This document shows, in pieces, positions 40,968 to 52,921 of a stretch of DNA of 64,000 nucleotides (position 1 is the first letter of the stretch; every line of letters starts with the position of its first letter). The DNA comes from Bimuria novae-zelandiae CBS 107.79. Lineage: Eukaryota; Ascomycota; Dothideomycetes; Pleosporales; Didymosphaeriaceae. The notes under the pieces are model-generated. The model worked only from the letters and a program-made list of their open reading frames with translations, did no database searches and had not been told where the DNA came from. Position numbers and translations under genes: made by a program. The stretch lies in contig ML976663.1 in NCBI GenBank assembly GCA_010015655.1, positions 21,497 to 85,496 on the forward strand, read 5' to 3'.

Positions 40968-41352
40968 GGTCGCTGCCATCTGACGTGATAGTGCTATTTA
41001 TTATCAGGCGATGGGAGATATTTTGCAAAGGCAAGCCGAAGTATTGATAACTTCGGTCCCGTTCTGGTAGTTCAACCCCATTTTTGATTATTCGATTGAT
41101 TTCACCTTTTGAAGGATAGGGAAAAAGGACCACATGCATTCGTTTCGATGTTCATGTCTCGATCAGTGATGATAAAGATTTCGAGTTCACCGCCAACATC
41201 TTTGACTGTCCGCTTCAAATGTTCTGTTCTGACGCCAAGACTTCGGTAGAAAGTAGTGCCGATCGCCGCAAGCTTTCCCCGAGCTTCTGGACGACGGCCC
41301 ATGTAAAACATCACCCAACCTCTCGTCATTTTTTCCAACACAAATTCCCAAA
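40968..41352. other. Intergenic, no gene seen
   Basis: A 130-codon minus-strand frame (41500-41102) reads antisense through the 5' exons of U1-C and is a shadow. Confidence 0.6.
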
Positions 41353-42112
41353 ATGCCGAAGTTCTTCTGTATGTTTCGCAACTTTGAGTATCACACTCGA
41401 TCGCATTCCAAACTAACGATTCGCAGGCGACTATTGCGATGTCTACCTCACCCACGACTCTATGAGCGTCCGGAAGGCGCATAACGCCGGTCGCAACCAT
41501 CTACGCAACGTCCAAGCATACTATGAGCGTACGCACTCCATCTCTCTTACATGGGCGAATTGAAAGCTAATGCGACGACAGAGATCTCTAGCGAGCAGAC
41601 GCAGCTGGTCATCAATAGCATTACGGATGCTTACAACGCTGAAGGACAAGCAAATCCGATGACCCAGGGTCCTATGGGCGGGTTTCAACCACCTGGAGGC
41701 CCAGGCTTCCCACCGCACGGCTTTCCTCCGCCAGGTACGACTTGCGCTCTTTGAATTTGCGTGAGCGGCGCTGACTCTCCCAGGGATGCCTGGAATGCCT
41801 GGCATGCCACCTCCACCTTTCATGGGTCGTGGAGGACCCGGACCAAATATGCCACCGATGCCCTTCCCCCCGCCGAACATGCCCCCGGGAGGACCGCCTG
41901 GGCCAGGAGGACCGATGCCGCCCATGCCCTTCCCTCCACCCAATATGGCAGGTGGACCGCCGCCGAATATGCCGCCGTTTCCTTTCCCGCCGCCTGGCCA
42001 AGCCGGGTCTCCCGTCAACATGCCTTTCCCACCTCCTGGGGGGATGCCACCCCGTGGATTTCCTCCGTTTCCGCCACCACACGGTGGACCACCTGGGCCA
42101 CCTGGTCGCTAA
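41353..42112 (+). CDS. U1 snRNP protein C (U1-C)
   Basis: Four exons (41353-41368, 41427-41528, 41582-41734, 41784-42112) splice to 199 residues. The N-terminal 40 residues are the C2H2 U1-type zinc finger: [20 protein letters not shown], then [13 protein letters not shown]. The first exon encodes only five codons plus one base. After a short helix ([12 protein letters not shown]) the protein is a Pro/Met/Gly-rich tail with repeated FPPP and GMP phrases, as in U1-C of metazoa and fungi. U1-C contacts the U1 snRNA-5' splice site duplex and helps 5' splice-site choice in the nucleus. The start and zinc ligands leave no doubt about the family. Confidence 0.95.
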
Positions 42113-42426
42113 GTTGTTGAGTCGGGTTACCATGGGCGCCACAAATTAGCACAGGAACAATAGTACGAAAAGAGATGGAGTTGAATTTGCTTTTTGTAAT
42201 TGCAGCAATTGACGGACAGGAAGTCATGCCGAAAAGTTCTGCGAAGCCCGCGCGTAACGAGCTGGGAGAACGATGGCAAGAAGCATTGGAGTTCGATACC
42301 CCCGTCCGAAAACCAAACGACGTGTAGAATTCGTGTTATACCATTTGTATGTGTCCTTCTGCTCAAAAGTTATTGATATCTTACGCTCTCAGCCGTGCAC
42401 TAAAGACCGATAAAACTGGAGTTGGT
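42113..42426. other. Intergenic with a 33-codon small ORF
   Basis: An ATG at 42226 opens a 33-residue frame ending at 42327 with protein-like composition (MPKSSAKPARNELGERWQEA...). It could be a small peptide, a stray exon or chance. Otherwise this is the 3' region shared by U1-C and the convergent NmrA-like gene. Confidence 0.3.
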
Positions 42427-43474
42427 CTACTTTTGAGCCGCGAATAATTCCCGCGCATACATCTCTACATTCATTGTGTGAATGCTAAGTTGATGGTTCA
42501 CTGTGCCTTTCTTGTCCCACCAAACGCCATCTCTCGCAAAGACCAAGCGGTATTTGTTTATAAGATCATCGGGGTTCTTTGCAAGCTCGGCTTCAAGATG
42601 CGGGATAGTCCACTCCACCCGCTTGACTTCTTTGCCCGCAACGCACTCAACAATTTCAGATAGCTCCCTGTAGCTCACGGTGTCACCGGCAGCATATACT
42701 ATCCGGTTGTCCGCCTCTACGTCTCCCGCTACCACTCGAGTTAGAACCTTGCCAATGTCTGCGACGTCCGTCACGCTAACTTTTTGCTCCCAATCTCTCA
42801 GCGCCCTTACGACGACTCTGTCTGGCGAGCTACCTGTCCAGGGTTAGCCCACGAGAACACGCGCGTGTATCAACTCAGAGGCCATAATGAATGGTGTCTT
42901 GAACTGGGTATCATAGGATCAAACACAATACGGGGACTGGATTGGACTTATGATCTACGATGCCCCAGAATTGCTCAAAGAGGAAGCTCATGAAGATGCC
43001 CGTGGATACTATTGTCCACTTGACATTGCTCTTCTCCGCCTCCGCGCGCAACAAGTTTCGAACCTCAGCTTGCTCTCCGAAAAAAGGCATGAGGCCTTGG
43101 CCGTCGCCGGTAACGTCGTAATTTACGCTCCATTGCCAGGGTTAGAACCAGAGTTTGCCCTTTCCAGCCTCACTTCGCAGATGACCTGCGGTAAAGACCT
43201 CTTTTGCGAGTTTGGTTACGCTGCCTGGGGATTGACCGAAGCCGGTTGCGGAGATGACGATGTCGTACTCGACGAAGGTCTGCGAGAGTTGGGTGGACGG
43301 GCTGGTTATGTCCATAGCAATAAGAGAGACATTAGATGGAGCGAGATCTTGGTATTTGGCAGGCGTGCGGACGCCGACGGAGACATGTGTATTCGGCAGA
43401 GCAGATAGATGAGGCAAAAAGGCGGCGCCGAGCTCACCTGCGCCGATGAGAAGGATTTGTATTGGTGTTGGCAT
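42427..43474 (-). pseudogene. NmrA-like / isoflavone-reductase-type NAD(P)-binding protein with an in-frame stop
   Basis: Two exons (43474-42948, 42829-42427) make 309 codons. The N-terminus MPTPIQILLIGAGELGAAFL has the Rossmann glycine motif GxGxxG-like GAGELG. NYDVTGDGQ and TIVSTGIFMSFLFEQFWGIV, then SVTDVADIGKVLTRVV and YRELSEIVE, match fungal isoflavone-reductase/NmrA-like proteins (PF05368/PF13460 type). Codon 111 is TAA (43144-43142) in GKLWF-stop-PWQWSVNYD; reading on past it in the same frame gives intact family sequence. The stop may be a real inactivation, strain-specific, or a sequence error. Members bind NAD(P) and act as reductases or redox-sensing regulators. The intron (118 bp, branch GGCTAAC) is inferred from phase. 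Confidence 0.72.
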
Positions 43475-44168
43475 AGTGAGAGTGCGTTTGGTATCGTACC
43501 GGAGCACAAGTTTTGGGTAAGGTTGGTCTGCGTACTGGAGTACTACAGCGGGTCCAAACTATATATAATTGTGTGGTTGCGTCCACAGTCTATACGTATT
43601 ACCGCATGGACATGCAACATAAGGTGGAGCTTCGGAGTTAAGAATTAGATAATGTTTCCGAAGATGTTCGGTCTCACCCAGAAGATTCCAGGATTCTAGG
43701 ATTGATACGTGCGCGTGCGGGGATTTCGTGACTGGTGTCCGCTCACATTAATGCAATCAAGTGGAGAGAAAAGCACTTTTGCTGGAAAACTCAGTTTTAA
43801 GTTCACGATATTGAAGTGATCTTCTGCACTACAAGGGGAGGAGACGATCATCTAGACTCGCTGAAGCAAATTCGAACGAGCCGTGATATGGAGTGAGAAC
43901 AGAGGCGACGAGGAAAATATCTTACCTCTCCCTATTTTGCTCAATATTCTCATTATCTGACGCGATGCTACGCTGGTGAAGCTGTGGTAACCGGGGTGGC
44001 TCAACGGCGATAGACGCTAAGCTCCATTCGGGCTCCCAAGCGAGCCGTGAATTTTGGCTCGCGCACTTCGCGGCCCTCCAAAGACGCTCTGCCAGACTTC
44101 TGCCAAACACCACCACCACCGAGTGCGCCCACCGTCTATACCCCAGGTCAAACACCCTACCGCACAAC
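43475..44168. other. Shared upstream region of the NmrA-like and RACK1 genes
   Basis: No gene seen between the two divergent start codons (about 690 bp). A 175-codon minus-strand frame (44449-43922) overlaps RACK1 exons and has no recognisable content. Confidence 0.6.
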
Positions 44169-45486
44169 ATGGCCGAGCAGTTGGTTCTCCGTGGCACCCT
44201 TGAGGGCCACACTGGCTGGGTTACTTCGCTCGCTACTTCGCTCGAGAAGTACGTATACGCCAATATCGATCTAGGAACTGCAGCTATGCGCTGCGCAAGA
44301 ATTTCTGGGCGCAGATATGCTGACCGTTTTCTCGCAGCCCCAACATGCTCTTGTCCGCGTCCCGTGACAAGACCTTGATCATCTGGAACCTCACCCGCGA
44401 CGAGACCTCGTATGGATACCCTAAGAGAAGTCTGCACGGCCATTCGCACATCGTGTCCGACTGCGTATGTTATACCTGGAACCGCGGCAATTGCCTGGCT
44501 AGGAAGTCAATGGGCTGAGCTGACAATTGCATGACTAGGTGATCTCCTCCGACGGTGCCTACGCTCTTTCCTCGTCCTGGGACAAGTCCCTCCGCCTGTG
44601 GGAGCTCTCCACTGGCAACACCACCCGCCGCTTCGTCGGCCACACCGACGACGTCCTCTCCGTCTCCTTCTCCGCCGACAACCGTCAGATCGTTTCTGGT
44701 TCCCGCGACCGAACGATCAAGCTCTGGAACACGCTCGGAGACTGCAAGTACACCATCACCGACAAGGGTCACACCGAGTGGGTGTCGTGCGTGCGCTTCT
44801 CCCCGAACCCGCAGAACCCCGTCATCGTTTCCGCTGGTTGGGACAAGCTCGTCAAGGTGGGTACACGAATTCACAGTTCCCATGTTCTGGACGCTTTCTT
44901 TTCGAGCACGCATCAATGTGATGACCAAAATGATTTTTTTGTATTTGCTACTTCAGAGCCGCAAGGCTATGAGAACAACAATCACCTTTTACTGACATAT
45001 AGCTTGTTCAAACCCTTATTTGGACGTTAATTGAACCTGTAGAAGCTAACGGTGTATCAGGTTTGGGAACTTGCCTCATGCCGCATCCAGACTGACCACA
45101 TTGGCCACACCGGCTATATCAACACCGTCACCATCTCCCCCGACGGTTCTCTCTGCGCCTCCGGTGGCAAGGACGGAACCACCATGCTCTGGGACTTGAA
45201 CGAGTCCAAGCACCTCTACTCGCTAACTGCTGGTGACGAGATCCACGCCCTTGTCTTCTCGCCCAACCGCTACTGGTTGTGCGCCGCCACCGCCTCCTCC
45301 ATCATCATCTTCGACCTCGAGAAGAAGAGCAAGGTTGACGAGCTCAAGCCTGAGTACATGGAGGTTGGCAAGAAGAGCCGGGAGCCGGAGTGTGTCTCGC
45401 TGGCATGGAGCGCTGATGGCCAGACTTTGTTCGCTGGTTACACCGACAACCGCATCCGCTGCTGGGGTGTCATGGCGAGGGCATAG
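44169..45486 (+). CDS. RACK1/Asc1/Cpc2, ribosome-bound WD40 scaffold
   Basis: Four exons (44169-44248, 44338-44464, 44539-44856, 45061-45486) splice to 316 residues, the exact family size. It opens [20 protein letters not shown] and carries seven WD40 blades with the usual GH...WD spacing, for example [48 protein letters not shown] and [12 protein letters not shown], and it ends [19 protein letters not shown]1 sits on the 40S head near the mRNA exit and scaffolds kinase signalling; in fungi (Cpc2/CpcB) it also shapes growth, development and amino-acid control. Codon use is strongly C-ending, as in highly expressed genes. The third intron (44857-45060) is unusually long (204 bp) and hosts a snoRNA. 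Confidence 0.97.
44911..45000 (+). ncRNA. Box C/D snoRNA, U24/snR24-like, in RACK1 intron 3
   Basis: Inside the 204-bp intron there is a C box GTGATGA (44918-44924) and a D box CTGA (44992-44995) 67 bp apart. An internal segment TATTTGCTACTTCAGA (44942-44957) looks like the rRNA-complementary guide followed by a D'-like CAGA. U24/snR24 carries a guide of the form ATTTGCTA...(C)TGA and in yeast is encoded within the ASC1 intron, the yeast RACK1 gene. Guide similarity plus host gene make the assignment likely. It would direct 2'-O-methylation of 25S rRNA. The terminal stem is weak by eye, so the ends are approximate. Confidence 0.72.
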
Positions 45487-45700
45487 AGTGGTGTAGACTA
45501 GGGTACAGCAATCGGTGTTGGGGATGAATTCATGATTCCAAACGGTTCATCTGTATGCCACGGGAAATGAGATATGCTAGGCTATGCTCATGCATAACCG
45601 GTGGGTTTTGGGGCAGGTCAATTCCTTCCTATTAGCACTTCCAGGCGCTCAGAGTCAATGAAAAATTCATTCAGTCCAATCAAGGTCCACGTGAGATGTA

Positions 45701-45719
45701 CTACTACTACTACTACTAC
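45701..45719 (+). repeat. (CTA)n microsatellite
   Basis: Six tandem CTA units between RACK1 and the isomerase gene. Confidence 0.9.
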
Positions 45720-45799
45720 ACGATTCGGCTATCTCGCACAGTCTGCTTTTGAAGCTGTGTAGCTCTACATTTTCTCGCGGCTCCTTAACTATGCTCCTT

Positions 45800-47078
45800 C
45801 TACAGCTTACTAAACTTCGGCGTCGTCTTTTGCAGTCCGCTCAACATCGCATCCTTCATATCCTTCGTCTGCAACATGGCCGCATTCCACACGGCCGTAT
45901 ACCGCAATCCCTCCTCCACACTGCGATCCCTACTATAATTCAAAACCTCCTTGGTCCCCTGCACCGCCACAGGGCTCTTACTCGCAATCGTCCCCGCGAG
46001 CTTCAATCCCTCCTGCATAGCCTCTGCCTTACTCCCATACACCCTGCTCACGAGGCCGACCTGGTTCGCCTCTTCCGCGCCGAAGATGCGCGCAGAAAGA
46101 CACACGTCCTTTACCCAGGAGAAGGACGCCACGGCTTTGGGGAGTCGCTGGAGAGTGCCGATGTCGGCGGCGAGCCCGATGTCGACTTCTTTGATGGAGA
46201 AGCGCGTAGTAGAGGCGCAGAGGCGGATGTCGCATGCGAGAGAGAGGTCGAGAGCCAGGCCGTAGGAGGTCCCGTGGAGGACGGCTATTACGGGTTTTTC
46301 GCACTCTGGTGGAGAGTGGTTAACAATGGAAGCTTACGGGGGAGGGAATGCGGGAATGCGGGAAAGGATGTAGGAAGGGGAATAAGAAGGTGTGAGGTAG
46401 TGGAGGTACGTACTTTCGATCGCAGAGATGCAGTTTTGGAACTCGAGAATGTGTCTGCGGAGCGTGGTTGCTGTGCGGGCAGGATCTTCGGCGTTCTGGG
46501 TAAGAGATGATTGGGATGCCGCCTTGGACGTCTGGTCAGTATATAGGACGGACGAAGGGGAACACATCGTACTTGAACATCGAGGCCGGCTGTGAAGGCG
46601 CGGTCTCCGGCGCCGGTGATAACGATGGAGCGAACGTTTGGATCGTGAGAGAGGCGAGTGAAGATGGCGGAGAGGTTCAGCCACATTCTGCGGTTGTTAG
46701 TGGATATTTGCAAGATTGCTTAAGTCGGGTATTAAAGACAGAGAACGTATGTGGCATGGGAATGAGGGATCTTATGAACTGCTTTTAGTGTCTCGGAAGG
46801 TAAAGGTTTCCTACAAGACAGATTTGTACATTCAAGGTACATTTCCAGTCATTCTGGCGTACGGGCGAGTGGCTTTTGTGTAGCTCCAGGCCTGGTTCGC
46901 GACGGACTCGGTAGTAACGAAAGGCATGGCGAGTTTTTGATAAGAAGAAGAGAGAGTGCAGTCAAACTCACTGTTCAATAAAAGCGTTCAGCTTCTCCGG
47001 CCGATTGATCTCAACGTGCGCGACATATTCCGCTGGAAACGTGACGTTGAAGTACTCGTACTTGTATGCCTCTGCCAT
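45800..47078 (-). CDS. Delta3,5-delta2,4-dienoyl-CoA isomerase (ECH1/Dci1-like), peroxisomal
   Basis: Four exons (47078-46972, 46687-46573, 46522-46414, 46305-45800) give 278 residues of the crotonase fold. Landmarks are VEINRPEKLNAF, ITGAGDRAFTAGLDVQ, KCEKPVIAVLHGTSYGLALD (oxyanion region) and FSIKEVDIGLAADIGTLQRL, which holds the acidic residues specific to dienoyl-CoA isomerases. It ends FSKL, a type-1 peroxisomal targeting signal. The enzyme moves double bonds of odd-position unsaturated fatty acyl-CoAs so that beta-oxidation can go on. The first intron is about 284 bp, longer than others here, and was placed by phase (Q|MWLNLSAIF). Exon phases are consistent throughout. Confidence 0.9.
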
Positions 47079-50000
47079 AGCGTCCCTTGCTCTTCAGTAT
47101 CTGTACTGTATATCTTAGACTTTCGAAACCGATATGTGTACGGGGTTTATAGTAGATGTACAACGAGCAATAAAAGTATCGCGATGTTATGTAGTGTTGT
47201 CGGCTTTGTCGCTTCTGACAGAGCGAGGCGTAGGCGGAAGCGCCCCTGGGCCGAGGTAAGTGCGAATGCGGCTAGTGGATTACCGTTTGGGGACTCAAGA
47301 ACTACAAGGTTGAACTTCCTACTCCGTGAATCGCATCCTTCATCGTGTCGTGTCCATCGGCCTCCTCTTCGAATGGACAATGTTAACCTGCTCGGTTGAA
47401 GTTGTGAACTTCTTCCAGGTACAGCAGAGCTTAGACGCACGGCCAAGGATGCGGAAAATGCTTATACAATAAGAGACCGCACCCTGGAGCAAGTCTGCCT
47501 ACAATCCATCGCGCCGCGCCAACGAGTTCAATATTGTCTGAGCTCTGGAGTATAATAATATTACTAGAGCTTTTATAATAGCCCTAGCTCTCGAGTGAAA
47601 GGCGTCATCTCTCCATGCATCGGTGGCATCCATACCAGCAAACAATGTATTTCCATCGCGTCTGGTACGACCATGAAAACCAACACATGATCATGCAGAA
47701 AAGAAGAACGAGGTGACTGGCATTTAGGTCTGAAAGAAGGATTCAAAATTAGTAATAATCAACCACAATGCCAAAGCTCACGGCTATATAGAATGCCGTC
47801 GAACAACAATATCGGCTTTGCATCTTGATTGTGGATCTAGGAAGAGCAATTGAATAACGCGATGAATCTCCGTGAATGGAGTGTTGATCTCACGATTGAT
47901 GGAAACTATTTTATATGTCGCGGAGCAAAAGGCTAACCTTCTGCTCCAGTCGGAGTAGAATGTTCTTAACCGTCACATTATAAGAACAATTTCAATTCAA
48001 GTGCGCGGTTGCTATTCGAATGAACGTACAATCCTAATCATAATTTCCTCCGTAGCTGAGGATTCAAGATAGAGGAATGAATGGAATAGATTCTCAGTCG
48101 CCTTTAAGCTCAGAAAGTACCTTATTATCGCCACAAGAAGCCAAGAGTGCGCTCTAGCGACCTTGCGTGTGTATCAGAAGGTACATCTCTACCAAAAGGT
48201 GACTTGAATCGATAGAATGGCACATCATCGAGGGTTTCATTCCCATCACATGACGCCTCCGACTCTTTTGACAACACCCAAAACTTAGTTTTGTGTCAAT
48301 ATGCTCGCCTCACGGCTGGGTCGCCATTCTAGACGCATGCACAGGCATTGCAGTTGGATATCACGCAACCGTATTCGTCTCCTGAATGCTGCATACATAA
48401 TGTTATAGTATGCTCGAGGAGAACAAGAACCCGGGTCATTATCCAGCGTGAAGTATACAGCAACACTAGCGCTGTTGGAGACTTCACTATAATTCGCCCC
48501 CAAGAAATGTCAGCGCGGAGACGGAGTGGTCTCCGAATATGCAGTCTTATGGAAGAGGGTAGTGCAGCAGGCACGGCTGTGTTGGCGTGTCGTGAGGATA
48601 GCTCAAGCCATGGCAAATGATGCTTCTACCTTCTTCCTAGAATACTCCCTTTGGTAGATGTAATAAAGAGGGCTTCGAGAGACGAAGCTTCTGTACGACT
48701 CTGCCAGCCCTGTAGGCCGCTTTGTAAAATCGACCACAAGTATTATGCTCGTACTCCGTTCTGCGAACACGACCCTATAAGCGACCATAACCATCTCTTA
48801 CTCCCCAATGTCGTGAAGGTCGGCAATCATCGATGTCCTGCAGACCGCGGCGCCTCCCATTGTTGGTGGAGTCCCGGTCGGACTAGGCTGAGGTACGGGG
48901 TGCGTTAACTGCTTGTTGGTCTCACAACACCCTGCACCTCAGCTGCGACAGAAATTGCCGAGCCTTCCAGAAAATCGTTTGCAGGATTCCAGGGTGAGAT
49001 GAGGCAGCCGTGCGGCTTCACCGGAGGCTACGCCCGGCTGTCGTGAGGTCTCACTCAGCAGGCCCGTAGGCAGCCCATTGGTTTAGAATCCCAGAGAGCA
49101 GGTGCAAAAGTTTCTGGGTGGCGAATAGTGGCGGAAAGTTGGGATGAAGATTATCCTTAACCGGGTGGTGCCGCGCAACGTAACGCGCAGGTGAAGGTAG
49201 TATCGGAGTTTTTCCTCGTATGCGTTGTCATACCGAAAGCGGTACTCGAAGCGAAAGAAGGAAGGTTGGAGAGGCTGGTGAACGAGCGAGGCCAAACGAC
49301 TGTCGTACATCATCAGTCACCCATTCCAAAGGCTTACCTGGCGAAACTTGCTGGGCTACGTCCGAGATTCAGTATCTGTTACAAAGGCTGGCCGAGGCAG
49401 CATAGGGGAATCAAACAGAAGAGCGACCAGGTTCGTCACACGCAACGTACCCCTGCTAGAAGAAGCAGCGATCCGATGCGTCGCACAAAAACAATTCTCC
49501 GATGGCCGCTCAGAACGCTGATTCGAGGAAGATCTGCAGCGGATGATTCGTCAATTCATGTCGATCAGTGAATTTCAGGTCTGGGCGGCGAATGGTCAGC
49601 CACTCGTATTACCGTGCACTCCAAAAGGGAAACGCCATGCGAAGTGCCTCGTGCTTCGAACGAGAGATGCTACAGATAAAGAGTGAGGCAGACATTGGCG
49701 TTCTGTACGCACGGAAGGTACATCGAGACTGCCAAGCGCAGCCAAGGTGAGGAAAGAGACAGAACTACTAACGTATATTGTATGAGTCTGGGGAAGCTGC
49801 GAGGCCGTCACACTGAATCTGGGGCCTGGGCTGTCCAACAACGCAACGACATGGCCATGTGCTGCGCTGTGCCGCAGACGTATGCTGCCGGTGGTGTTCA
49901 GATTGGTTGTTGGTGTTGGGGTTACCCTGTGGGGTGACGATGCGGGATGTAAAGTGTGGAGCAGCAGCAGATGCCGCAACGGAGAAGTAACAATTCGTAG

Positions 50001-51404
50001 GAGCGCGTCTGTGCATACTATACATAGTAGGAAGCTCCTCATGACAGGAGCTCTGCATCGATGCGAATCCGACGGCAATTGTCACCTGCCGGTTCAATTG
50101 TGGCTTGATCACGCAGTGTCGACACCGCTTTGGTACGATGACATGGCTCCATCAGGCCCTCCGATCCTCCGTAGACTCGGCGTAGAGGCTACGGCGGCAG
50201 CTGGATGCTTCACCCCAACTAATCTTTCTACGATATCTGCGGTCGTGTGTGACGAACGTATCCGCGCTCGCTCGCCTGGGGCGTCCCGTCGCTGGACCTT
50301 CCTGCACATGAGACATTTTCGCCATTGGTAAGTCCACCACTGCCTATTCCGCATCCAAGCATCTGGTGTCCACCTCCACTTAGTGGCCCGGGCGCGCACC
50401 AATCTCCATGCTTGCTATTGGCCGCTCCATCGGCTTTTGAATAGAGGCGACTATGTTGCTGCGCTAGAGGAATACATACTCTAGGGGTGGGATTTGGGAA
50501 GCGGATAATGGGGAGCGGAAAAGGAGTCTAGTAATGCTAAGCTGCTGTGCCAAAAACGCCAACAATGAAGCTGTTCACGTAGTGTGGGGTGCCGTCCGTG
50601 GCTGCTTTTCTGACACCGCGTCCGGTCGTGCTAAAAGCGTGGCCGCGATTGCAGTGACTGAGTAACAAGGCACAGTCATCAGCCACACGCGTGGGAATAT
50701 CAGAGTGGAGTTAATGTCCGCTCATCCACCATGTGTCGTCATGGCCGACCGGCGCCGCCTCGCTGTTACCACAAAAAGCAACGGCTTTCTAGCCATCCGA
50801 CGATGAAACAGCCGTTCTGGGCCTTGGCTTGGATGCAATCAGGGTTTGTGAAATTTCTGCTTGCGCTTGCATTGGAGGGCTTGGACATGCGCGGGTGACC
50901 ATCGCTCGCTTGGTTGGCGCACTGCGAAGCGTCAGCCCTGCATGCAGCATTTTAGGAACCCCAGCGTCAGGTCAGCAAGTCCTCGAAACAGGTGCATTTC
51001 ACGAAACGCATTAGAGGTGCAGTGTATTGGATATCTAGTCAAGTTTGAATTGGTCTATTCGTTCGAGGCACACGCCGATGCCTAGTCTAGAAATTTTTGA
51101 GCTCCCCCACCATGCAAACCAAACAGTCGCCCACTCTTGTAAACACGTTACAATGTACTAAACGCTCCTCGCTAAACCAACCACCCATAGCCCATGCGAG
51201 AGAATATCTATGAAACAATGCCATGAACGCAAGTCAAGGCGAAGAGGTCCAGGCAGATGTGAACTATGCACAGGCGACCCGAGGTCGGAAGTGGTACGTC
51301 GAACTAAATTAACGATTGTGATGGAGAACAATTGTAAAATGCCCCAAGGCGTCATGAATCATGGCGTCGTGAAAATACATGCTGTGATGCTAGTCTGACG
51401 AGGA
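47079..51404. other. 4.3-kb gene-free region
   Basis: No frame has recognisable protein sequence; frames of 60-160 codons on both strands (for example 49596-50078 minus) look accidental. No tRNA, rRNA or TIR was recognised. Because the flanking genes are both on the minus strand, this covers the upstream region of the isomerase gene and the 3' flank of the copper-fist gene; distant enhancers, a non-coding RNA or a lost gene could lie here. Confidence 0.5.
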
Positions 51405-52921
51405 CTAGATCCAGGCTGGGAATGGAGTAGAAGGTATGTCGAAGCCCTCAAAGCCGGTGAAGGCCAAGTTGGCTGGATCAAACGCCCATGGATCATTGGC
51501 AGCTACATCATCAAAGCTGTTGGGCATAGCAATGGCTGGCGTCTCGGCGTATAGACTGCTATCAGTGGTCGCCGGCATAGATGCTACAGGGCCTAAAGCT
51601 TTCGAAAAGTCGAGCTCCGGTCCTGGGACCTCGGAAGACGGATAATGGGGTGCAGACGTTGGTGGGCGAATCTCATTGCTGGGCGCCGGGTGATAGACTG
51701 GCATCTTGTCTTCCCAGAACAATGTCTCACTTACAGCGGAGGCTGGCGCGAGATCAGAGAACAGGGACTGTTCTCCGATCTCGGATGGAGACGAGGAAGT
51801 TGAGAGCTCAGGGGCGCTGTGCTTCGATTCACCGCTGTTGGAAATGGGCTGCATGACGGAGTCGGCCATGTGGCTGGTATCAAGAGGAAGGTCGCCAGCG
51901 GACCAGGTGGGGTGAGACAAGCCAGCAGAGGGAATAGACCATTCGACATCGAAATTGGGCAGGCAATCTTGCGAAGGCGATGTTGAGAGACTCCCGTATC
52001 CAAAGTTGCGAGGCATGGAAGCAAGCGTGTTCGACCAGGGCCATTGCGGTGCCCCAATTGCATCCGTCAAGCGGGTTTCTGTCGGAGAGCAGTTTTCCTG
52101 CGGCAAGGTTGTGCTTCGCTTGATGAAGACCGACTCTGGGTAGTTGCTCGTGTCAAGGCTGCCACTGACAGGCGTTTGAGGTGGAACATCGTTTTGTGGG
52201 CCAGCGCCCAACATGGTGTAGAAGTCCTGGTTCGAGAGCGAGAAAGTATCCGCTGAACGCTGGATCGGAGCGTCCGACTGGTCGTAGGGAGAAACTTTCA
52301 CGAATTGCTCAAACGCCGTCCCGTGGAGGGTGTGCGGGCGCGGGATCTTGTACGGTGCTCCCGAGACGTGGGCCGTGTTGTTGTTCCGGTGACAAGGACG
52401 GTGATGCCCATTTGCAAATACGGTGAGGTTACTCTCAGAGTGAGTGGCAGTGACCTTTGGCCTCGTTCGCACGTCGTGCAGTGTCTGCTTGCTGGTATCA
52501 AGCCTCAGCTCGACGGCTTCCTTCTTGCTGCCGCACATGCATTTCGAACCAGAGTGGCAGCCGCAGTGGTTGTCGTGGACTATGGCATGATTAGGAATCT
52601 CGCCGGCGCCCGCGTCAACTGGCTGCTCACCCTTCGCATCGCCTCTGTCTTTGTGCTTGTCCTTGCGGTCGCCGCATTCGCACCTGACGTGGTGCGCCTT
52701 GGCCTTGCGCGCGCCGCGACAGTGTTCGCACTGCTTTACGGGACGGCCCTTGGGATTGATGTGGTGGAGCTCGCGATCTGTGTGTGGCCATCAGCATGTT
52801 GGGTCACTATTCGATTTGTTGGGACAAGCTACCAGTGTGGTTGCAGCCGCTCACACGGTGGCCTTTGATGCAGGACTGGCAAGCGAACTTCTCGCCTTCG
52901 ATGATCGGCATGCCGTTGAGA
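51405..52921 (-). CDS. Copper-fist transcription factor (Ace1/Mac1/Cuf1 type)
   Basis: Two exons (52921-52843, 52777-51405) give 483 residues. The N-terminus is the copper-fist DNA-binding domain: MPIIEGEKFACQSCIKGHRV, then SGCNHTDRELHHINPKGRPV and KQCEHCRGARKAKAHHVRC. This contains the zinc module (CxxC...CxH) and the minor-groove KGRP motif. Downstream is a Cys cluster HCGCHSGSKCMCGSKKEAVE typical of the copper-sensing region. The remaining 350 residues are Ser/Pro/Asp-rich with likely activation segments and end FEGFDIPSTPFPAWI. Such factors switch copper uptake or metallothionein genes according to Cu+ level in the nucleus. Whether this one is an Ace1-type or Mac1-type regulator cannot be decided. 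Confidence 0.9.

Noticed and set aside
42280..42305. Possible tRNA B box (GAGTTCGATACC)
   Set aside because: No cloverleaf could be built around it; it falls in the small ORF.
49596..50078. 160-codon minus-strand frame in the gene desert
   Set aside because: Composition (Ser/Leu/His/Arg) and lack of any conserved phrase suggest chance.
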